Positions 1 to 13,132 are shown, numbered from the stretch's first letter. The stretch is DNA of 64,000 nt from Branchiostoma floridae (GCF_000003815.2 NC_049987.1:20842187-20906186), one strand, 5' to 3'. The notes: generated by a model not told the origin, from the sequence alone. Numbers and translations: made by a program.

Positions 1-370
1 CTGTGTGGTGAGTGGTGAGTGACTGTGTGGTGAGTGGCTGTGTGAGTGGCTGTGTGAGTGGCTGTGTGGTGAGTGGCTGTGTGAGTGAGTGGCTGTGTGG
101 TGAGTGGCTGTGTGGTGAGTGGCTGTGTGAGTGAGTGGCTGTGTGGTGAGTGGCTGTGTGGTGAGTGGCTGTGTGGTGAGTGGCTGTGTGAGTGAGTGGC
201 TGTGTGGTGAGTGGCTGTGTGGTGAGTGGCTGTGTGGTGAGTGGCTGTGTGAGTGAGTGGCTGTGTGGTGAGTGGCTGTGTGGTGAGTGGCTGTGTGGTG
301 AGTGGCTGTGTGGTGAGTGGCTGTGTGAGTGAGTGGCTGTGTGGTGAGTGGCTGTGTGTGGTGAGTGGTT
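1..370. repeat. GT-rich minisatellite, 15/16-bp units
   Basis: Tandem array of two interleaved unit types, GTGTGGTGAGTGGCT (15 bp) and GTGTGAGTGAGTGGCT (16 bp), running from the window edge to about 370. The units are almost identical to each other. It lies beyond the last SHPRH exon visible here, so it is probably intronic to that minus-strand gene. Any open reading frame through it is a by-product of the repeat. Confidence 0.95.
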
Positions 371-487
371 ATGCTAGACTTTCCTTTGTTACTTGGTCCA
401 TTCCTTCCTTTTTCAGTTCCTCCTTGCACTTTTTATGAGAAACAACTACCAACATTTCTTCTCACACATATCAACAGCACCCCCTAC

Positions 488-3400
488 CTTTGCAGTGGTA
501 CATTCCACCATCTGCGCCTCGTCCAGACACACCCTCCACCACTCCACGGATGGGAGGGGGCTCGGCACTGCCATGTACCGCTTCTGCTGCCGCAAACGGC
601 GACCCTCCGTACCTGGGTATGGAGAACATGTTTTGTTTATTGTTAGTCTTGAACAAGACGCAGTGGAGAGAGATGAAGAAAGACTGATTGCTGATGCAGA
701 GTGTCCAGACCAATGCATCAGCAGAACACAGTGGACTTCTACTAGTCTTGAAGAAGACTAAGAGAAAGACGGGCCTGGAGACAACTCTCCATCTTCATGT
801 CTACCTTGTCCCCACAACGACCAGGAGGTCAAGGGACTCGGTAGGTAGATAGGTAGTCTTGAAACTTTTGCAGCAGTTTTACTTTCACTGTAATCTCCTG
901 ACTGCTTAAAATTTACGACACAGCAGATATGCATTTGTGATGCTTACCATCATACAGAATCATTTCAACGGGGAAGTCGAAATACCATGAAAACTTCCAT
1001 TCCCCTTCTACCCCAAGTCTTCACAAAATAACTGAATTTATGGTATGTCTGCAGCCAGCATCTGTTGTACAAGGTGTAGATTGTATTCCCCTTTTGCCAC
1101 GGAAATTTTTAACATGCTATGTCTATGTATCAGTAAACCAATGTGATTGATTGATTGATTGATTGAAAGTGCCAACTGACTGTTGCTGTGAGGGATGTCC
1201 ACATAGTTCAGCTCCAGCCTCAGCACATCATACGTAGTGATGACGATGTCATGGTCTGCCAGGACCTTCGGCTGGAGGAAGCCTTGTTTCTTCACACCAC
1301 TGTACACCTGCATACAAAATGATATTTTATATTTTTATATACAAATGTTGAATAGCAATTTAATAGCCTCCTTTGCAGGCTTCAAGCGCTGTTTAGCTTT
1401 TACATCTTTGGGGGGGTACTGGTTTACAGATTTCAATATGGGCAACACGCACAGAAACTCCCTATCCCTAGCCTGGTATCCAGCCATAATATAGCTTCTG
1501 AGTCTCTTCCCTCCTCTCTGCAGAGAGAGGACAGAAGAGACTTGGGTCAGCTATAATACGGCTGAATACCAGGCTACCCTTTCCCAGCATTAGACACAGC
1601 TGAGCCAAAAAGCAAAATCCAGCACTGCTAGAAGTCTATGTTGGATTGATTTAAACCCTCAAGCAGATGGACAGTTTCAACAACTTGTCTGAGAACAACA
1701 AGATACATGTGTATGCTGCACAAACCAGCATCTTGATGGCGGCCTTCCTGACGTGCCTGTTGATCTCATCCACCCACTGGTGGCTGATGGGAGCCGGGGA
1801 GATGATGAGGGTAGCCCCTGAGGGAACCGCAGGCTGAAACAGGCAGTTGGGACAAATATATAGACAGATAAAAATGGAGAAAGTTGGCACAGTAGGGTAG
1901 TCAGGAGATTTTACCATGGCAAATGTTATTGGACAGGTATTGTGTGGGCCGACTACTCTTTCTTGGCAGTCAGGGGCCAAATTGCGAGGAGCCTACAATA
2001 GGCAGGGCTATATCGCAAGGGTCTGGAGCAAGCTGCCATTTGGCGCCACTCAGGTGACCTCAATACAACTGTCGCAAGTGTCTGGAGCAAGCTGCCATTC
2101 GGCGCCACTTAGGCGACCTCAATACAATGTTAATTGCCCCAGGTGTGGCTATTAGACTGTAGGGTTTAACCACTCACACTGGGAAGGAGCCGAAGGACAA
2201 ATGTTTAGACAGATAAAAATGAAGGTTGTGTTCTTGTGTTCTTGAATAAAATATCATTGACAATGATAATCACATGAAAATGTAATTAGCCTACAAGAAT
2301 AACAAGTCTGATTAATGAATAGTTGTACCACCTCTGTACTGTACTTCCTGCCACAAAATCAAATTTCACCTTTGCCGCCATATTCCTACTCACTGATTTC
2401 TAGCCACTGACAGGCTGTAAGTGAATTCAAACAACCAGAACCACATGCACACCAATGCAAACACACACACGGACAAAACCCGAAGACTATATATTCCGAG
2501 TCAATTATACTACATTGGCAGAGGTTTACATATTCTAGAGTTAATTCGTAAGAAGAACAATATTGCAGATGTTAGACTGTACGTATAATACATGTATCAC
2601 ATATGTTGACCATCCATGACTTAGTGACTGAGGCCCACATACCAAGCTGACAGAGCAGTGTGGACAGTGATAGGGTTCCGCCATCTTGGCAGGGTCAGAC
2701 TCAGACGTTGCCTTATAGTTGACACACTCGGCGTGCTGCCAGTTGCCGCACTGCCAGCACTGGAGCCGAGTCCTACCATCCACATGTGCGTCTGTCACAC
2801 CGCAGATGCACTCAAACCTATAGTGATGAAGAAAGGAAGTCTGAAGTCAAGAAATAAAGAAATGAACTCACCAAATCTTGTCTATGCAAACCTGATCTAG
2901 TCTCATGCTCTCTTGCGAGATCGAGACTAGGTCACTCTCCGTGAACAAGATGGACTATCAGCCATATAAAATTTGAAGGTATGTAGAGTACCTTTAAAAA
3001 CAGTCATTGCTTAAAGAAAAGTTGGAGTAATTGTCTTTGATGATATATTTTACCAAGACAAACTTGAAGGTAAACATGCAATGCTCAGCTTCAGGGCAAT
3101 ACTCAAAATTTAAAATCCATCATAAAGTTTTGAAGTCAAGAATCCTTCTACCTCATGATAAGGAGAAAGATACCATAATGTACTCTAATGTAGATCCAGT
3201 TGTACAAGTTAAAAGACAAGGCTTACCTTGGTGTGCTCTGCACATTGCAACTGTCTGGTGCTGGGATATACACTGGCTCAACAACGGCCACTCCTTTCTT
3301 AGACGTTTTGCTTTTACTCTTAGAAGCGGTCTTCTTAGATGATTTCTTTTGCCGTTTTTGTTGTCGGGCATCAGTGCTTGAGGTGCTTTGTTGTTGGTCT

Positions 3401-6400
3401 TTGATTTCTTCCTCTGGTTGTCCTTGTGCATGTGAAGTTGTTGAAGCAGCTATGCAAGAATCTATAGAGTCTTGAATGGTACATGTTATATCCTCTGAAC
3501 ATTCCATGCTTGCTACACAAGCTGCAGGGACAGTAGCGGACACTTCTTCTGTCTTTCTTTTCTCCTCAAGTCTACCTTGAACAGAAGCACCACCACCAAC
3601 CAACGTACTTTCAGGGACAATATCTGACACAGTAGGAGCATGTAACACTTCTGTTGCCTTTTCTTTCCCTTCAAGACTACCGTGAACAGAAGTGTCATCA
3701 CTAACTGAGGTACTTTCACTTCCATCTGAACCAAACACAGTAAGATCAGTCCTTTTACAGGCCGATGCCTTGCCATCAGAACTGTTTGGCTGTATTACAG
3801 ATGCGCTATTAGAACTGTTATGTGTAGAAGCCTGTTGAAAATCGGCAGCTGTTTTCTCTAAGCCGGCTTCTTCTGATACTTGATTAGTAACCTCTATTGC
3901 ACTTCCCCCTTCTTCTTTCGCCTTTGTACATAATAAAACATCTGTACTGTTTTCTGTAGAACTCCTGTTCACCTCTGTATGTGCATTAGACTTGACAGCG
4001 GTCATACCCGTTTGACTACTACTACTTTCCACATTGGTTTTGCTACATTTTGAGCCCTTACTGTCCTGTCCATTGCATTCCACTTTGAGATTCTGTATAT
4101 CTGTTGATGTGCTGTTCTTGTCTTGTAATGCACTGGTTATCCTGTCCTCATCCTGTAATGTACTAGCTGTAGTAGCTGCTGTCTTGTTTTCACCCTGAAA
4201 TATACAAGCAACTGATGTCCTGTCCTTGTCCTGAAGTATACAAGCATCATCTGGTGTCTTGTTCTCAACCTGTAACATACCTACTGCTGTCCTGTTTTTG
4301 TCCTGTTCTGTACACCCTGCAACACTGGCCGTCCTGATGAAGCCTGGCCGTGGATGGAGCAGCATCAGTGCCAGCGCCTCCACAGTCTTGCCCAGGCCCA
4401 TCTCATCTGCCAGGATCCCACCAGGAATGGGCACCAGGCCACACTGCTTCTCTTTACACAGGCTGGAGATAGGAAGGGAACACTTCAGTCAGAATGTAGA
4501 AAACATGGTTCACTTTGAATTTGAAGACATAATGTTGGAAGATCCACATTTCAATCTAGCTTTACATGTCATTTCAAAATGCACATCTTCTCTTACTCAC
4601 ATTTGGTATCTGGTTTGTCACTGATTGTTTTCCATCTCACAATAGTTAGACATGCTTGCACATACTTAGATGTTCTGCAGGTTAGCACTGTTTTTCCTTC
4701 TTTATGATTAGTATCTTTTGATTGAACAGTTGTCTTCCTCCCACATACATCATTTACAGTTTGCCATGCAAGAGAGGATTGTTGGTTGTCTGCAGCTACA
4801 TGGATAATATTTATCTGTTGTCGTATATATTTCTCCATCTCATTGTTGTAAACTTCATTGTTGTATCTAGCAGTGAGCATTGGTACCAGTCTGGTGGGTT
4901 AAAACTTGTAGTTACTGAAAGGATGAAAAAATGTGCTCCCACCTCCCTGTGTAGCTGTTGAAGAATAAAATCTGACCATCTGGCATCTGGACCTCCCTCC
5001 ACAGTAAGTGAAGCTCAGCAGCTGAAGGGAACAGAAAACTTGTTATAACACCTCATTCAAATCGAACTACAAAAATCTGGATTCCCCCAGGTACAGAATT
5101 GTTCTCTATTCCTGTAGCTGTAGCCTGCTATGTCCAGTCCAAATCCAGCTCCAAGAGGATCTCCAAAATCCACCCTCAGTGAAGGATCTGACAGATCTAA
5201 TCCAGATCAATCCCATACCTGGGTCAATCCAGATGTATGAAGCCAAGGTATGAACAGTCATTGAACACAGGGTTTTATACAGTCAAATACAGCACACTAA
5301 CTTATCAGATAAACTGATTATTTTGATGAGTATTCAGCAAAAGTCTTTCAAACTGCATCCAAAAATCTCAAGTCAAAATCCTTCCTACTTAGAGCTGTAC
5401 GATCAATTCGGTACACAGCTCTACTCCTACCTCGTCCCCTGCTTTCCTGCTGCAAGTCTTCCCCAAACTGCTCCATCTCCAACATCCACAGAACAGCCTC
5501 CTTTTGGTATGGCCTCAGGGAGGGGACCAACAGGTGATGCTGAGGGTCAAGGGTCAACGACCTGTCTTCACCCTGGTGTGCCTCCCTGACATAGCGGTAT
5601 AGTCCCTCCACATCCTGCCTTTTCTTGTGGATTACACTGTAGCTCTCTGTGAAAACAGAAGATGATTTAGACACAAAACAACACACAATATTCATTTAGT
5701 ATTTAGAGCAATAATTGATTAGATAGAGTGTCCACTTTGAATGTACGTGTATTAGGCAGTGAGTTTGATATCACAACCTAGTTACTGGGGTATACCAAAT
5801 ACCCCAGAAATGATACATACCGCTTCTCTGCTGATTAATCATCGCTTGCAAAGAAAAGAGTGACATAAAACATACAAATCTACAATACACACAACCAGTG
5901 GAATAGCCCATTCTGTCAGTAGTATTTGTGCTTGCACTAATATGTGGTCAATGGCTATATATATGTTTAGAAACAGAGATTGAAAAGTACTAGTAGCATA
6001 CCTGGAATTGGTATTCCGAGAAACCATTCCATCAACTCCTGCTGGGTTCTGTTCAGCTTCCTGGACACACCTTTACCTGTCAGGCCCTCGCTGGCAAACT
6101 GTGGTTTGCTCAGGGCTTCCTCAAGGAGGTACAGATGGAGGTCTAAGGTTCCTTGAAGAGGGTCATATTTTCCAAGTACCAGTCTTGCTGCCTTCTTCTT
6201 GTACATATGAGCTAACCCAGATAGTATGCTGACCCCAACGGTAGTTGTGGCATAAACATGTAAGTCCTGTTCCTCTAGCTCTGAATCATCACTCGTGTGA
6301 CCTTCCATTTCCTCAAGGTCAGGCAGAGATTCAAGATGGAGGACGTGTTTTTCTGTGTGTTCAAAGATGTACAGAACGGGAGATGCCATTGGAGGCAGGA

Positions 6401-7076
6401 CTTTGGGCAGCTTTCCTGAACCGTCAATGGAGAATAAGTTAAGCACAATAGTCCCAAGGCTGCAGTGCCATTTTGCATCATCAACAGAGTCAAAGAAAGT
6501 CAAGAAGAAGTCATGGCCATCGGCTGGATTGGTGAGAACAGTGCCATTCACAGCACTGACAACATCTGTGTCATCTATTCCGTACTCAAGGGATCCAACA
6601 TTTGGTGGACTGGATGCAATGTCAATTTCAACAACAGAGAACTCATCAAAACGAACAGACTTTGCTTCGTGGCCAACATCCAGCACATCACTTTTAAGTG
6701 ATTGGCTGGCATGTTGACCATTTGATTGGTCAATAATGCTCATAGATTTAAAGAAGCCATTTGATTGGCTGCTGATGTGTCCGTGTTCCATGATGACCTG
6801 TGATGGTTCGCTCCCAAGTGATTGGTCAGCATGTATGCCATTTGATTGGTCAATACTGCTCATAGAATCATGCAGAACATCTGATTGGCTGATGGTTTGT
6901 CTATGCTCTATGATGACCTGAGATGGTTCCTGACTACTGCTTGGCCCAGCAACCATCTGATCAGTGTCAGTTGTTGCAGAGTTGTTGATAAACATGTCCT
7001 GCATGTTCCATGCCAAGCACTGACGCTTCTGTTCGTCCGCTTTCCTCGGAGCCGACTGTTTCCTTTTACCAGGCAT
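488..7076 (-). CDS. SHPRH: SHPRH, SNF2-type helicase / E3 ubiquitin ligase (5' part, C-terminus off the left edge)
   Basis: Homologue of SHPRH, the nuclear RAD5-like ATPase and E3 ligase that polyubiquitinates PCNA in post-replication repair. Coding exons in transcription order: 7076-6002, 5646-5431, 5021-4943, 4462-3227, 2817-2643, 1833-1726, 1307-1181, 612-488. All junctions are GT-AG and phases agree, giving 1047 codons. The start is the first ATG after an apparent acceptor near 7100; the N-terminus MPGKRKQ fits the family. Visible parts are the SNF2 helicase motif [14 protein letters not shown] (residues about 472-484), a PHD finger (about 872-921), [20 protein letters not shown] (motif Ia region), [11 protein letters not shown], and the DEAQ box (1036-1039). 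The RING finger and second helicase lobe must lie left of position 488. Odd: between motif I and the PHD finger there is a long Ser/Thr-rich insert in one exon and no recognisable linker-histone (H15) domain. The family call is very secure. Confidence 0.95.
1144..1168. repeat. (TGAT)n microsatellite
   Basis: About six consecutive tgat/gatt tetranucleotides immediately downstream (minus strand) of the SHPRH exon that ends at 1181. Confidence 0.85.
1470..1578. mobile_element. Short palindromic MITE (tagcctggtat family), copy 1
   Basis: Termini are inverted: 'tagcctggtatccagcc' at the left and 'ggctgaataccaggcta' at the right, with an inner pair 'gagtctcttc'/'gaagagact'. About 109 bp, in a SHPRH intron. 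Related copies are at 18882-18971 and 35542-35657. It has no coding capacity. Confidence 0.75.
2015..2136. repeat. ~57-bp tandem duplication in a SHPRH intron
   Basis: The block 'tctggagcaagctgccat'...'gacctcaatacaa' occurs twice in succession with a few substitutions. It is not adjacent to an exon boundary and no function is apparent. Confidence 0.8.
3500..4330 (-). repeat. Degenerate coding repeats in the SHPRH insert exon
   Basis: Within the 1236-bp exon 4, the peptide after motif I carries several degenerate copies of a LQ(D/G/V)(K/E)(D/N)(R/K)T-type unit (DNA 'cctgtccttgtcctg' family). Further on there is a second repeat of the form [17 protein letters not shown] / [17 protein letters not shown]. 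The segment is Ser/Thr/Lys/Glu-rich and looks disordered. Confidence 0.6.
6715..6930 (-). repeat. In-frame ~36-residue tandem repeat in SHPRH exon 1
   Basis: The SHPRH N-terminal region contains two long units of the pattern EPSQVI(I/M)EH..., SQS(D/N), SM(S)IDQSNG.HA.QSL. In DNA this shows as alternating copies of 'tgattggtcaat' and 'ccatgatgacctg' motifs. The low-complexity acidic N-terminus probably tolerates the expansion; no domain is recognised. Confidence 0.75.
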
Positions 7077-7109
7077 TGTGACGGGTCAACAACAGTTTAC
7101 CTGTAATTC

Positions 7110-7852
7110 ATCAATCACAATCAGCATATAAATTTCATATTTACATAATTTAACACTGTCGAAGTTTTTTTCGAACAACAAATATTCACATATCATGTGT
7201 TCTACATTATTATCATTATACAGCTGACACATGAATGTGGGCTTTCATTGGAAGAACAGAGAAGAAGAGTGAGAATAGAGTAGACTTGTTGATGTTTTCA
7301 CAAACCAGCATGAATATTTGACCCCCCTCCCCCAACTTACGAAACGTGATTCACTCATGCCTACAGTGCGATCATAAATACATTTGTGTAAAACATTTTG
7401 TAACAGTAGTAAGTTGGTGATGCATACTTACATAGATATTCCGAAACCCGTCTAGTAATCGGGAAAATAAACAAAGTTTAAATCCCAAAGTTGTGACAAC
7501 TTCCGGACTCGAAGCCGGTTAACTACTGCGCAGGGCTTCTGCGCCGCTTATTTGGTTTTGCATATGTAATGAGGCGACTGCGCATCGCTTCTGCGTCGTT
7601 TGTTGATTCGAACCGAACCAGAGAGAAACAAACTGCAGAGGGTCGGATCGCTGTCGGGATTGTTGCCCAACATCCGTGTAATCCTCCTGCTACAACCCGA
7701 AGAGACGCCAAATTCTCACATCTGAGAGCAGGAGACATCTTTTGGAAGTTGTTTGTGGCGATATTTCGGGTGGCCGGTCGGTTTGTGTGACAGAAATCGC
7801 GCCCCGATTTCGAGGGGTCTTCGCCGGGGCCGGACTGATCATTTGATTCAAA
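7110..7852. promoter_or_regulatory. Shared SHPRH / Akirin bidirectional promoter region
   Basis: The two coding starts (SHPRH 7076 minus, Akirin 7853 plus) diverge from a 776-bp interval. It becomes CpG-rich from about 7500. The Akirin ATG itself sits in AAAATGGCG, a YY1-like element. Minus-strand 'aattacag' near 7102 looks like an acceptor, so SHPRH probably has an upstream non-coding first exon. Transcription start positions are inferred, not seen. Confidence 0.6.
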
Positions 7853-10800
7853 ATGGCGTGTGCTACTCTGAAACGGACTTACGAGTTGGACCCCTTGCAT
7901 AGCCGCCCGTCCAAGAGACCGAGGCGGTGTATGCCCATGGCGGGACACAGCCCGAACGTTTCTCCCCACAGCTCGGGCCTGGCCACACCACCGCGGCAGA
8001 AGCCGTCGTCCTTTCCCGAAGTGGAGCCCAAACTGACCTCAGGTAAAAACATGGCGTTTTTTATCTTTCAGACCACAGCTACCCGGCCGGTCAGTTCTTC
8101 GATCGGTACCTCTCTAGAATCATCATTTATGTGCTGTGTATTCCATGGTCTTACCTTTCTACTTTAACCAAAGCTGTGGTTTTTGGTTCTAGCTTTCTAG
8201 TTAGCGTGGGTACGGACAGCTGTGCGAGTGACCGGTTAGGTTTTTCTGACACCGGGGGTTCCACACAGGGTGTGAAGTTTGAAGTGTTGACCTTTCTTCT
8301 CGCCCGGCCCGACACAAAAGAACTCATCTGTACAGCCATTTCTCACCGATTTGTCTCGGGTGAAACGGACGCCGACGTGCATAAATTCACTCACCTCCGC
8401 GCCTTGAATAACCATGACTGTTCAAAGGAGTTGGTATTTAGCATAATCTCCATAAATATTATTCCCCTGATGGGCACAGTTTGGATAGACGGTTGTTATC
8501 ATCTGTGCTGCCAATCACCCGAGTAGAGCCCTGTGGTAAAGTGGTCATTCATTGGTCCATAGTATAAGCTGTAAATCTGAAGTTAACAAATCAGATTTAG
8601 ACTGGGAAAGTAAGTGTTTGTGTGAAGGGTTGATGTGGTGTGGTGTAACCAGTTCAGTGCAGTAGTATACCATAGTCAGTGGTAAACAAACGTAATTGTG
8701 TCTGTACTTTTAATTCTAAATTTTTGTACACTAGTTTCTGCCAGATCCCAGATTGCTGGAACAGAAGAAAGACTGAATTAGTCAACCATAGAGAGAGTCC
8801 ACTTTGGCAACATAGGACAATTATTTATCAGTCTGGCTGTTGAGTCAGTTCCTTCAGCACACTCGGTCAACAAAAGAAAGTCTTGAGATTTCAGCACCTA
8901 ACACTAACGGGATATTGTACAGAAAGGAGTTCCTACCCACGACCCCTGTACCTCTAGTCTGGCCATAAAAAATGATGGTATCTGCCACAGATAACAAGCA
9001 TGCCACAGTAAAACTGGAATTAGGGCAGGGTTTTGGCTCTGCTCCAAGGCCAGTATAACCCCATTTTAGCCTAACCTGGCCGTAAATTCCCCATGCTCTG
9101 TGAAAGTCACTAAAACTACAAACAACCAGTGATTGAAGCAATTGTTCCTACCCACGTGATGTCGTCGTCACTTTAAAACCCTTGTTTATCTTGCTATCAG
9201 CAAGAGCAGGATGTTAGTTGTTATACCTCATGCATATTCCATCCCTGGGTATGCTATCTTTCTCCTTTTGCAAAGTGTCACATTTTGAATAAATTACCGT
9301 GAAGATAGAAGATGCCTGGTACATGTTAGGTCTGGGTAAGGGAATGTTTGTAGATAAGCAATGAAAACACATCTCAGAAGAAAGTCTTGGAAACATGTGC
9401 CTTGCTAGTTTAAAATCAGGGATTGTTTTTTAAACTCGAGACTGTTTCATCTAAGGTTCCCAGTGCCGGATTTCCCCCAAACCATGCACAAATCCCCACA
9501 GTATTCTGGGTTGCATGTCCTATCTGTAAGTATGGCAACAGCTGTGTTGAAGTGTCATTTAAAACAAAATGGCTCACACTGCATGCAACTACATCAGAAG
9601 TCTTTTTACCCTCAGGACATCCCTCCATACCCAAACAGATACTCCCAGTCCAGTCAGGAATTTAACTTCGGTCTGGTGATTTCCCTCGCCAATTTCATAT
9701 CTTAGGGGCTTGTCAAAGCACAGCAGACCAATCTATCATGAGTCATTGTTATGCAGATTGGAGTGGCTGTGGTATAACATTGATCAAGGCGCAGAAAATC
9801 CTATGCCCTTCCTCCCAACCTTGGATAGTTTGCCAATCTTGAGGATTGATCAAGTTGTGTTTGTCTGTGTGCTTTTAAGTTTCACTCTGTCATCATTGTG
9901 CACCCAGCATCCTGGATCAATTCACACTTGGGAATATATGATAGTCAAAGGAAGGGCATTTTCTATATACCATTGTGAATGGCAGTACTGATACATATTA
10001 GAAGAGACTTGATAAAACTTGTATGTGAATAAATGGCAGGATAAAAGGGAAGCATGGTTGAATAGCGGTCATTGAAAAATAGACGATTAGGCTATGGTTG
10101 AGAATAATGGATGAAATGGGCCTCCAATACACTCAATGGGAAATCTGCCTTTCTGTCTAGTGCCATGCATAAAAAGTAACCTGAAGAATCATACAGAGAG
10201 TATTAATCTGTGAGTATGACTATTCAACGATCTCAGTGAGGCAGAACTAATGTAAGAGAGAAGTAATGAAGGGAGCAAGACTTGCAGCAGATGTTTGATG
10301 TGTCTGCCTAGCCAGGGGCCTTTCTGGTTGGTCATTACAGCTTTGGTGGCATTACCAAGGGAGTCCTGATATCTCAGAAAGGTGTCACACTACAAAGAAC
10401 CAGATGTACATTATGATAGCAGGTGTCTTGTTTAAAACTTAAAGGTTATTATAAATCCAAATACATTCTTTGAAACAAGAAACTAACAAGAGTACAAGAA
10501 ACAAAGTACTTATTTGAACCGTTTATATGCCCCCCTTTGGTCAGCAATGACCATGGTAAAATCCTTATAACTTGAACCATGTCTGAAATTTTCACATTTC
10601 CTATCCAGCTGACACCAGGAATGTAGCATGTCTAGTATTTTTGCATGGATTCTTTACTTCCCCCTACTTTGCAGACACTGATTCCTTTATAGATGCCCCT
10701 TTTTGTCAGGAAAACCCAAGTTGTCCTCTGTGGACATTCCCAGTTGTATTTTCCGATTTTCTCTGGTGTATGTTTTATGTGACATGGATTAAACTTCGTC

Positions 10801-13132
10801 CCTAGTGACCATACTTATTTCATTATCCTGAGTGCTCTGTGAAGTCAAACCCCTTGTTGGCCCCAGTCCATGAGATTCACATGACCAGTAAAGTATCCTT
10901 GAGTGACATGGAATTTGTCCACAGGATTTTTATGTTGTGCCCAAGGCTTCCGTCTTACCATAGCAATATTGTGGACTAGACCTGGGGTTGTTTCTGTTTA
11001 CATTGGGAATTGTTCAGATAGAGTCAGAGCATCCGCAAATAGTTTCATCAAATCAACACACTTTTCTTATGCATACCTTCAGATTGTGTGCCTGAGAAAA
11101 CTGTGTCAAATAGTCAGAACATATTTTGAGTGTTAGACATTTGCTTTTTGTGTATTGCATGCAACATGGCTAAGATTGCATTACAGATGATTAACCGTAC
11201 TCCTGTTTTCTCACCTTTCTCCAGAACAAATCTCCCAGTTCATCCGTGATGAGTACCGCCGCATGCACCGCAGGCGCCGGCTGTGGGGAGCTACAGACTC
11301 TAATGTGCAATCCGCCGCCTCGCCGAGCCACCACGGCTCGCTCTCCCCCATGCACGAAAGCTCCCACATGGCCGGCGGGTCGTCCCCAATGCATTATGGG
11401 GCATCACCGATGCATTATGGTACGCTGTCGCCGACGCACGGGAGCTCGTCGCCGATCCCGGGGACGCAGTCGCCCATCAACAAGGACAAGCCGCTATTCT
11501 CGATGCGCCAGGTCAGCATGATCTGTGAGCGGATGATCAAGGAACGAGACACCCAGGTTAGGGAGGAGTATGACAAGGTGCTGTCCTGCAAGCTAGCAGG
11601 TGAGTTCACTCTGCTGTTGGTTTTAGCTTGGAAGATCTGTGTTTATGGAATACATTATGAGGAAAGACCTTTGACTACTACTAGCTTAGCACAGGGATCT
11701 AGCCAGGATTTCATTTTAGCGTAGTGGGAATGGCATGGTGGTTAGGTGACCAATCAGGAGATTGGTGTGGAATGAGGGGTCTTGGTCCTTCTTGGCCCTT
11801 CTATGGTGAGATTTTGATGTAGAGTTAAAAGTTGGCACTCTGTTAACATCACTATCAGAATGATATAGACACAAATGACTAGGTTGCTCCGAGAAAGACT
11901 GGTAAAAATTTGTTTGCAAACAAGGAGGGCACTAAAGCTAAACATCTTCTATTAGTCTTGTGCAATATACAGACTGCGATTGACTAGCAGCCCATCAGCC
12001 CACATCATCGTTAGGCTCTGTGCAGCTTTAGGTTGAAAGGTTTTATCGTCCTGCACGGTATTATAAATCTCTAGTGGGTAGTTCTAGGCAGGCTGTTTCC
12101 TGATGGCCTAAATAATGCAGGGTACACCCGTAGTGCTGTGTTATCAATATTGATGCATGAAATTCAGGGTCAGCCATTATGCATAATACCAGACTGCTGG
12201 CTTGGTAGAGCCATTTGCAAAATTTATTTGGTTGCTTTACACTAATAATTACAGGGCTCGCAATACTTTTTTCTGCATACCTGAACTGGTGCAGGTAACA
12301 CTGAAAATTACCTGCACCAGACAAATTTTATCTGCACCACTCTGAATTTAGGAAGTATGGATCATACTAAAATTGTTCAGAAACCATCTCTATTTTTTTC
12401 TTTTATACTTTATAGGTAGTAACATTCAATGCAGCGAATAACAATCCCTATACACTTAACATCATATGACATTTATGTATAAACCCAGAACATGGACCAG
12501 TGCAGGTTAGGTGCTGGTAGACACCAGAAATACCTGCACAGCTCAAATTTCACCCGCACTAATCTGCATATGCAGGTGTTATTTCGAGCCCTGTTTAGTA
12601 GAATCTAACTTTTGTATTGAGTGTATATTTGAATCCTTTACTAAGAGTTGGTATCTTTTGTGGTTCCAGAGCAATATGATGCCTTCATCAGGTTCAACCA
12701 AGACTATTTGCAGAGGCGATTTGGGGAGACAGCCGCCAGCTGTAAGTTTTGACTTGTGTATTGATTGGTTCTAAATCCTTACTGATATTGCTAGTAATTA
12801 TTGCTTGTTAAACATTTAAGAACACACATCAGTCAAATTTCACTAAATGCAAATCAAAAGTCAGATGTCTCGAATGCCTTGTCTCTTTGCATCATCACAG
12901 TACTGTGAGTTTCCATTACATATTGAGCTGATAATAGGCATGCACTTTGCGTTAAATCTTATAACACAATGAACCAACAGTTTAATGCTTTAGCTTTTGC
13001 TTCTAGTGAATATACAGTAACAATGATATAATATTGTAGACTTTTTTGTCTAGCAAGAAATATGACATATGTTATGTCTTTGTTTCCACATCAGCATGAT
13101 TTTGTGTCCTTTATTTTCCAGATGTATCATAA
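7853..13132 (+). CDS. AKIRIN: Akirin, nuclear cofactor
   Basis: Homologue of Akirin, the small nuclear adaptor that links transcription factors to chromatin remodelling; vertebrate AKIRIN2 also brings proteasomes into the nucleus. Exons: 7853-8042, 11225-11599, 12670-12741, 13122-13132; total 648 bp, 215 aa. N-terminus MACATLKR is the family signature, followed by a KRPRR nuclear localisation motif (residues 21-25). The conserved C-terminal region is RQVSMICERMIKERD... then EQYDAFIRFNQDYLQRRFGE. The last exon codes only the end of SYVS and the stop; this terminal YVS is the proteasome-contacting tail known in AKIRIN2. Without that 11-bp exon the frame would end at a TGA in the intron. Odd: the middle has four SPMH/SPTH-type repeats (SPMHES, SPMHYG twice, SPTHGS) rich in Ser-Pro. 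Intron 1 is 3.2 kb. Confidence 0.96.
8043..11224 (+). other. Akirin intron 1
   Basis: 3.2 kb between a GT donor (gtaaaa) and the acceptor tttctccag. I see no exon, RNA gene or clear repeat in it; the short open frames have no recognisable protein. Confidence 0.7.
12252..12593. mobile_element. hAT-like MITE (cagggctcg family), copy 1
   Basis: Starts cagggctcgcaatac and ends atttcgagccctg, so the termini are inverted. Interior has repeated 'acctgcacca'-type motifs in both orientations. 342 bp in Akirin intron 2. The flanking 8-mers do not match, so no target-site duplication is proven. A related 351-bp copy is at 46618-46968. Confidence 0.7.

Noticed and set aside
12742-12773. Akirin stop codon in the read-through after exon 3
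   Set aside because: A GTAAGT donor at 12742 and an 11-bp last exon restore the conserved SYVS end, so the intronic TGA is not the stop.
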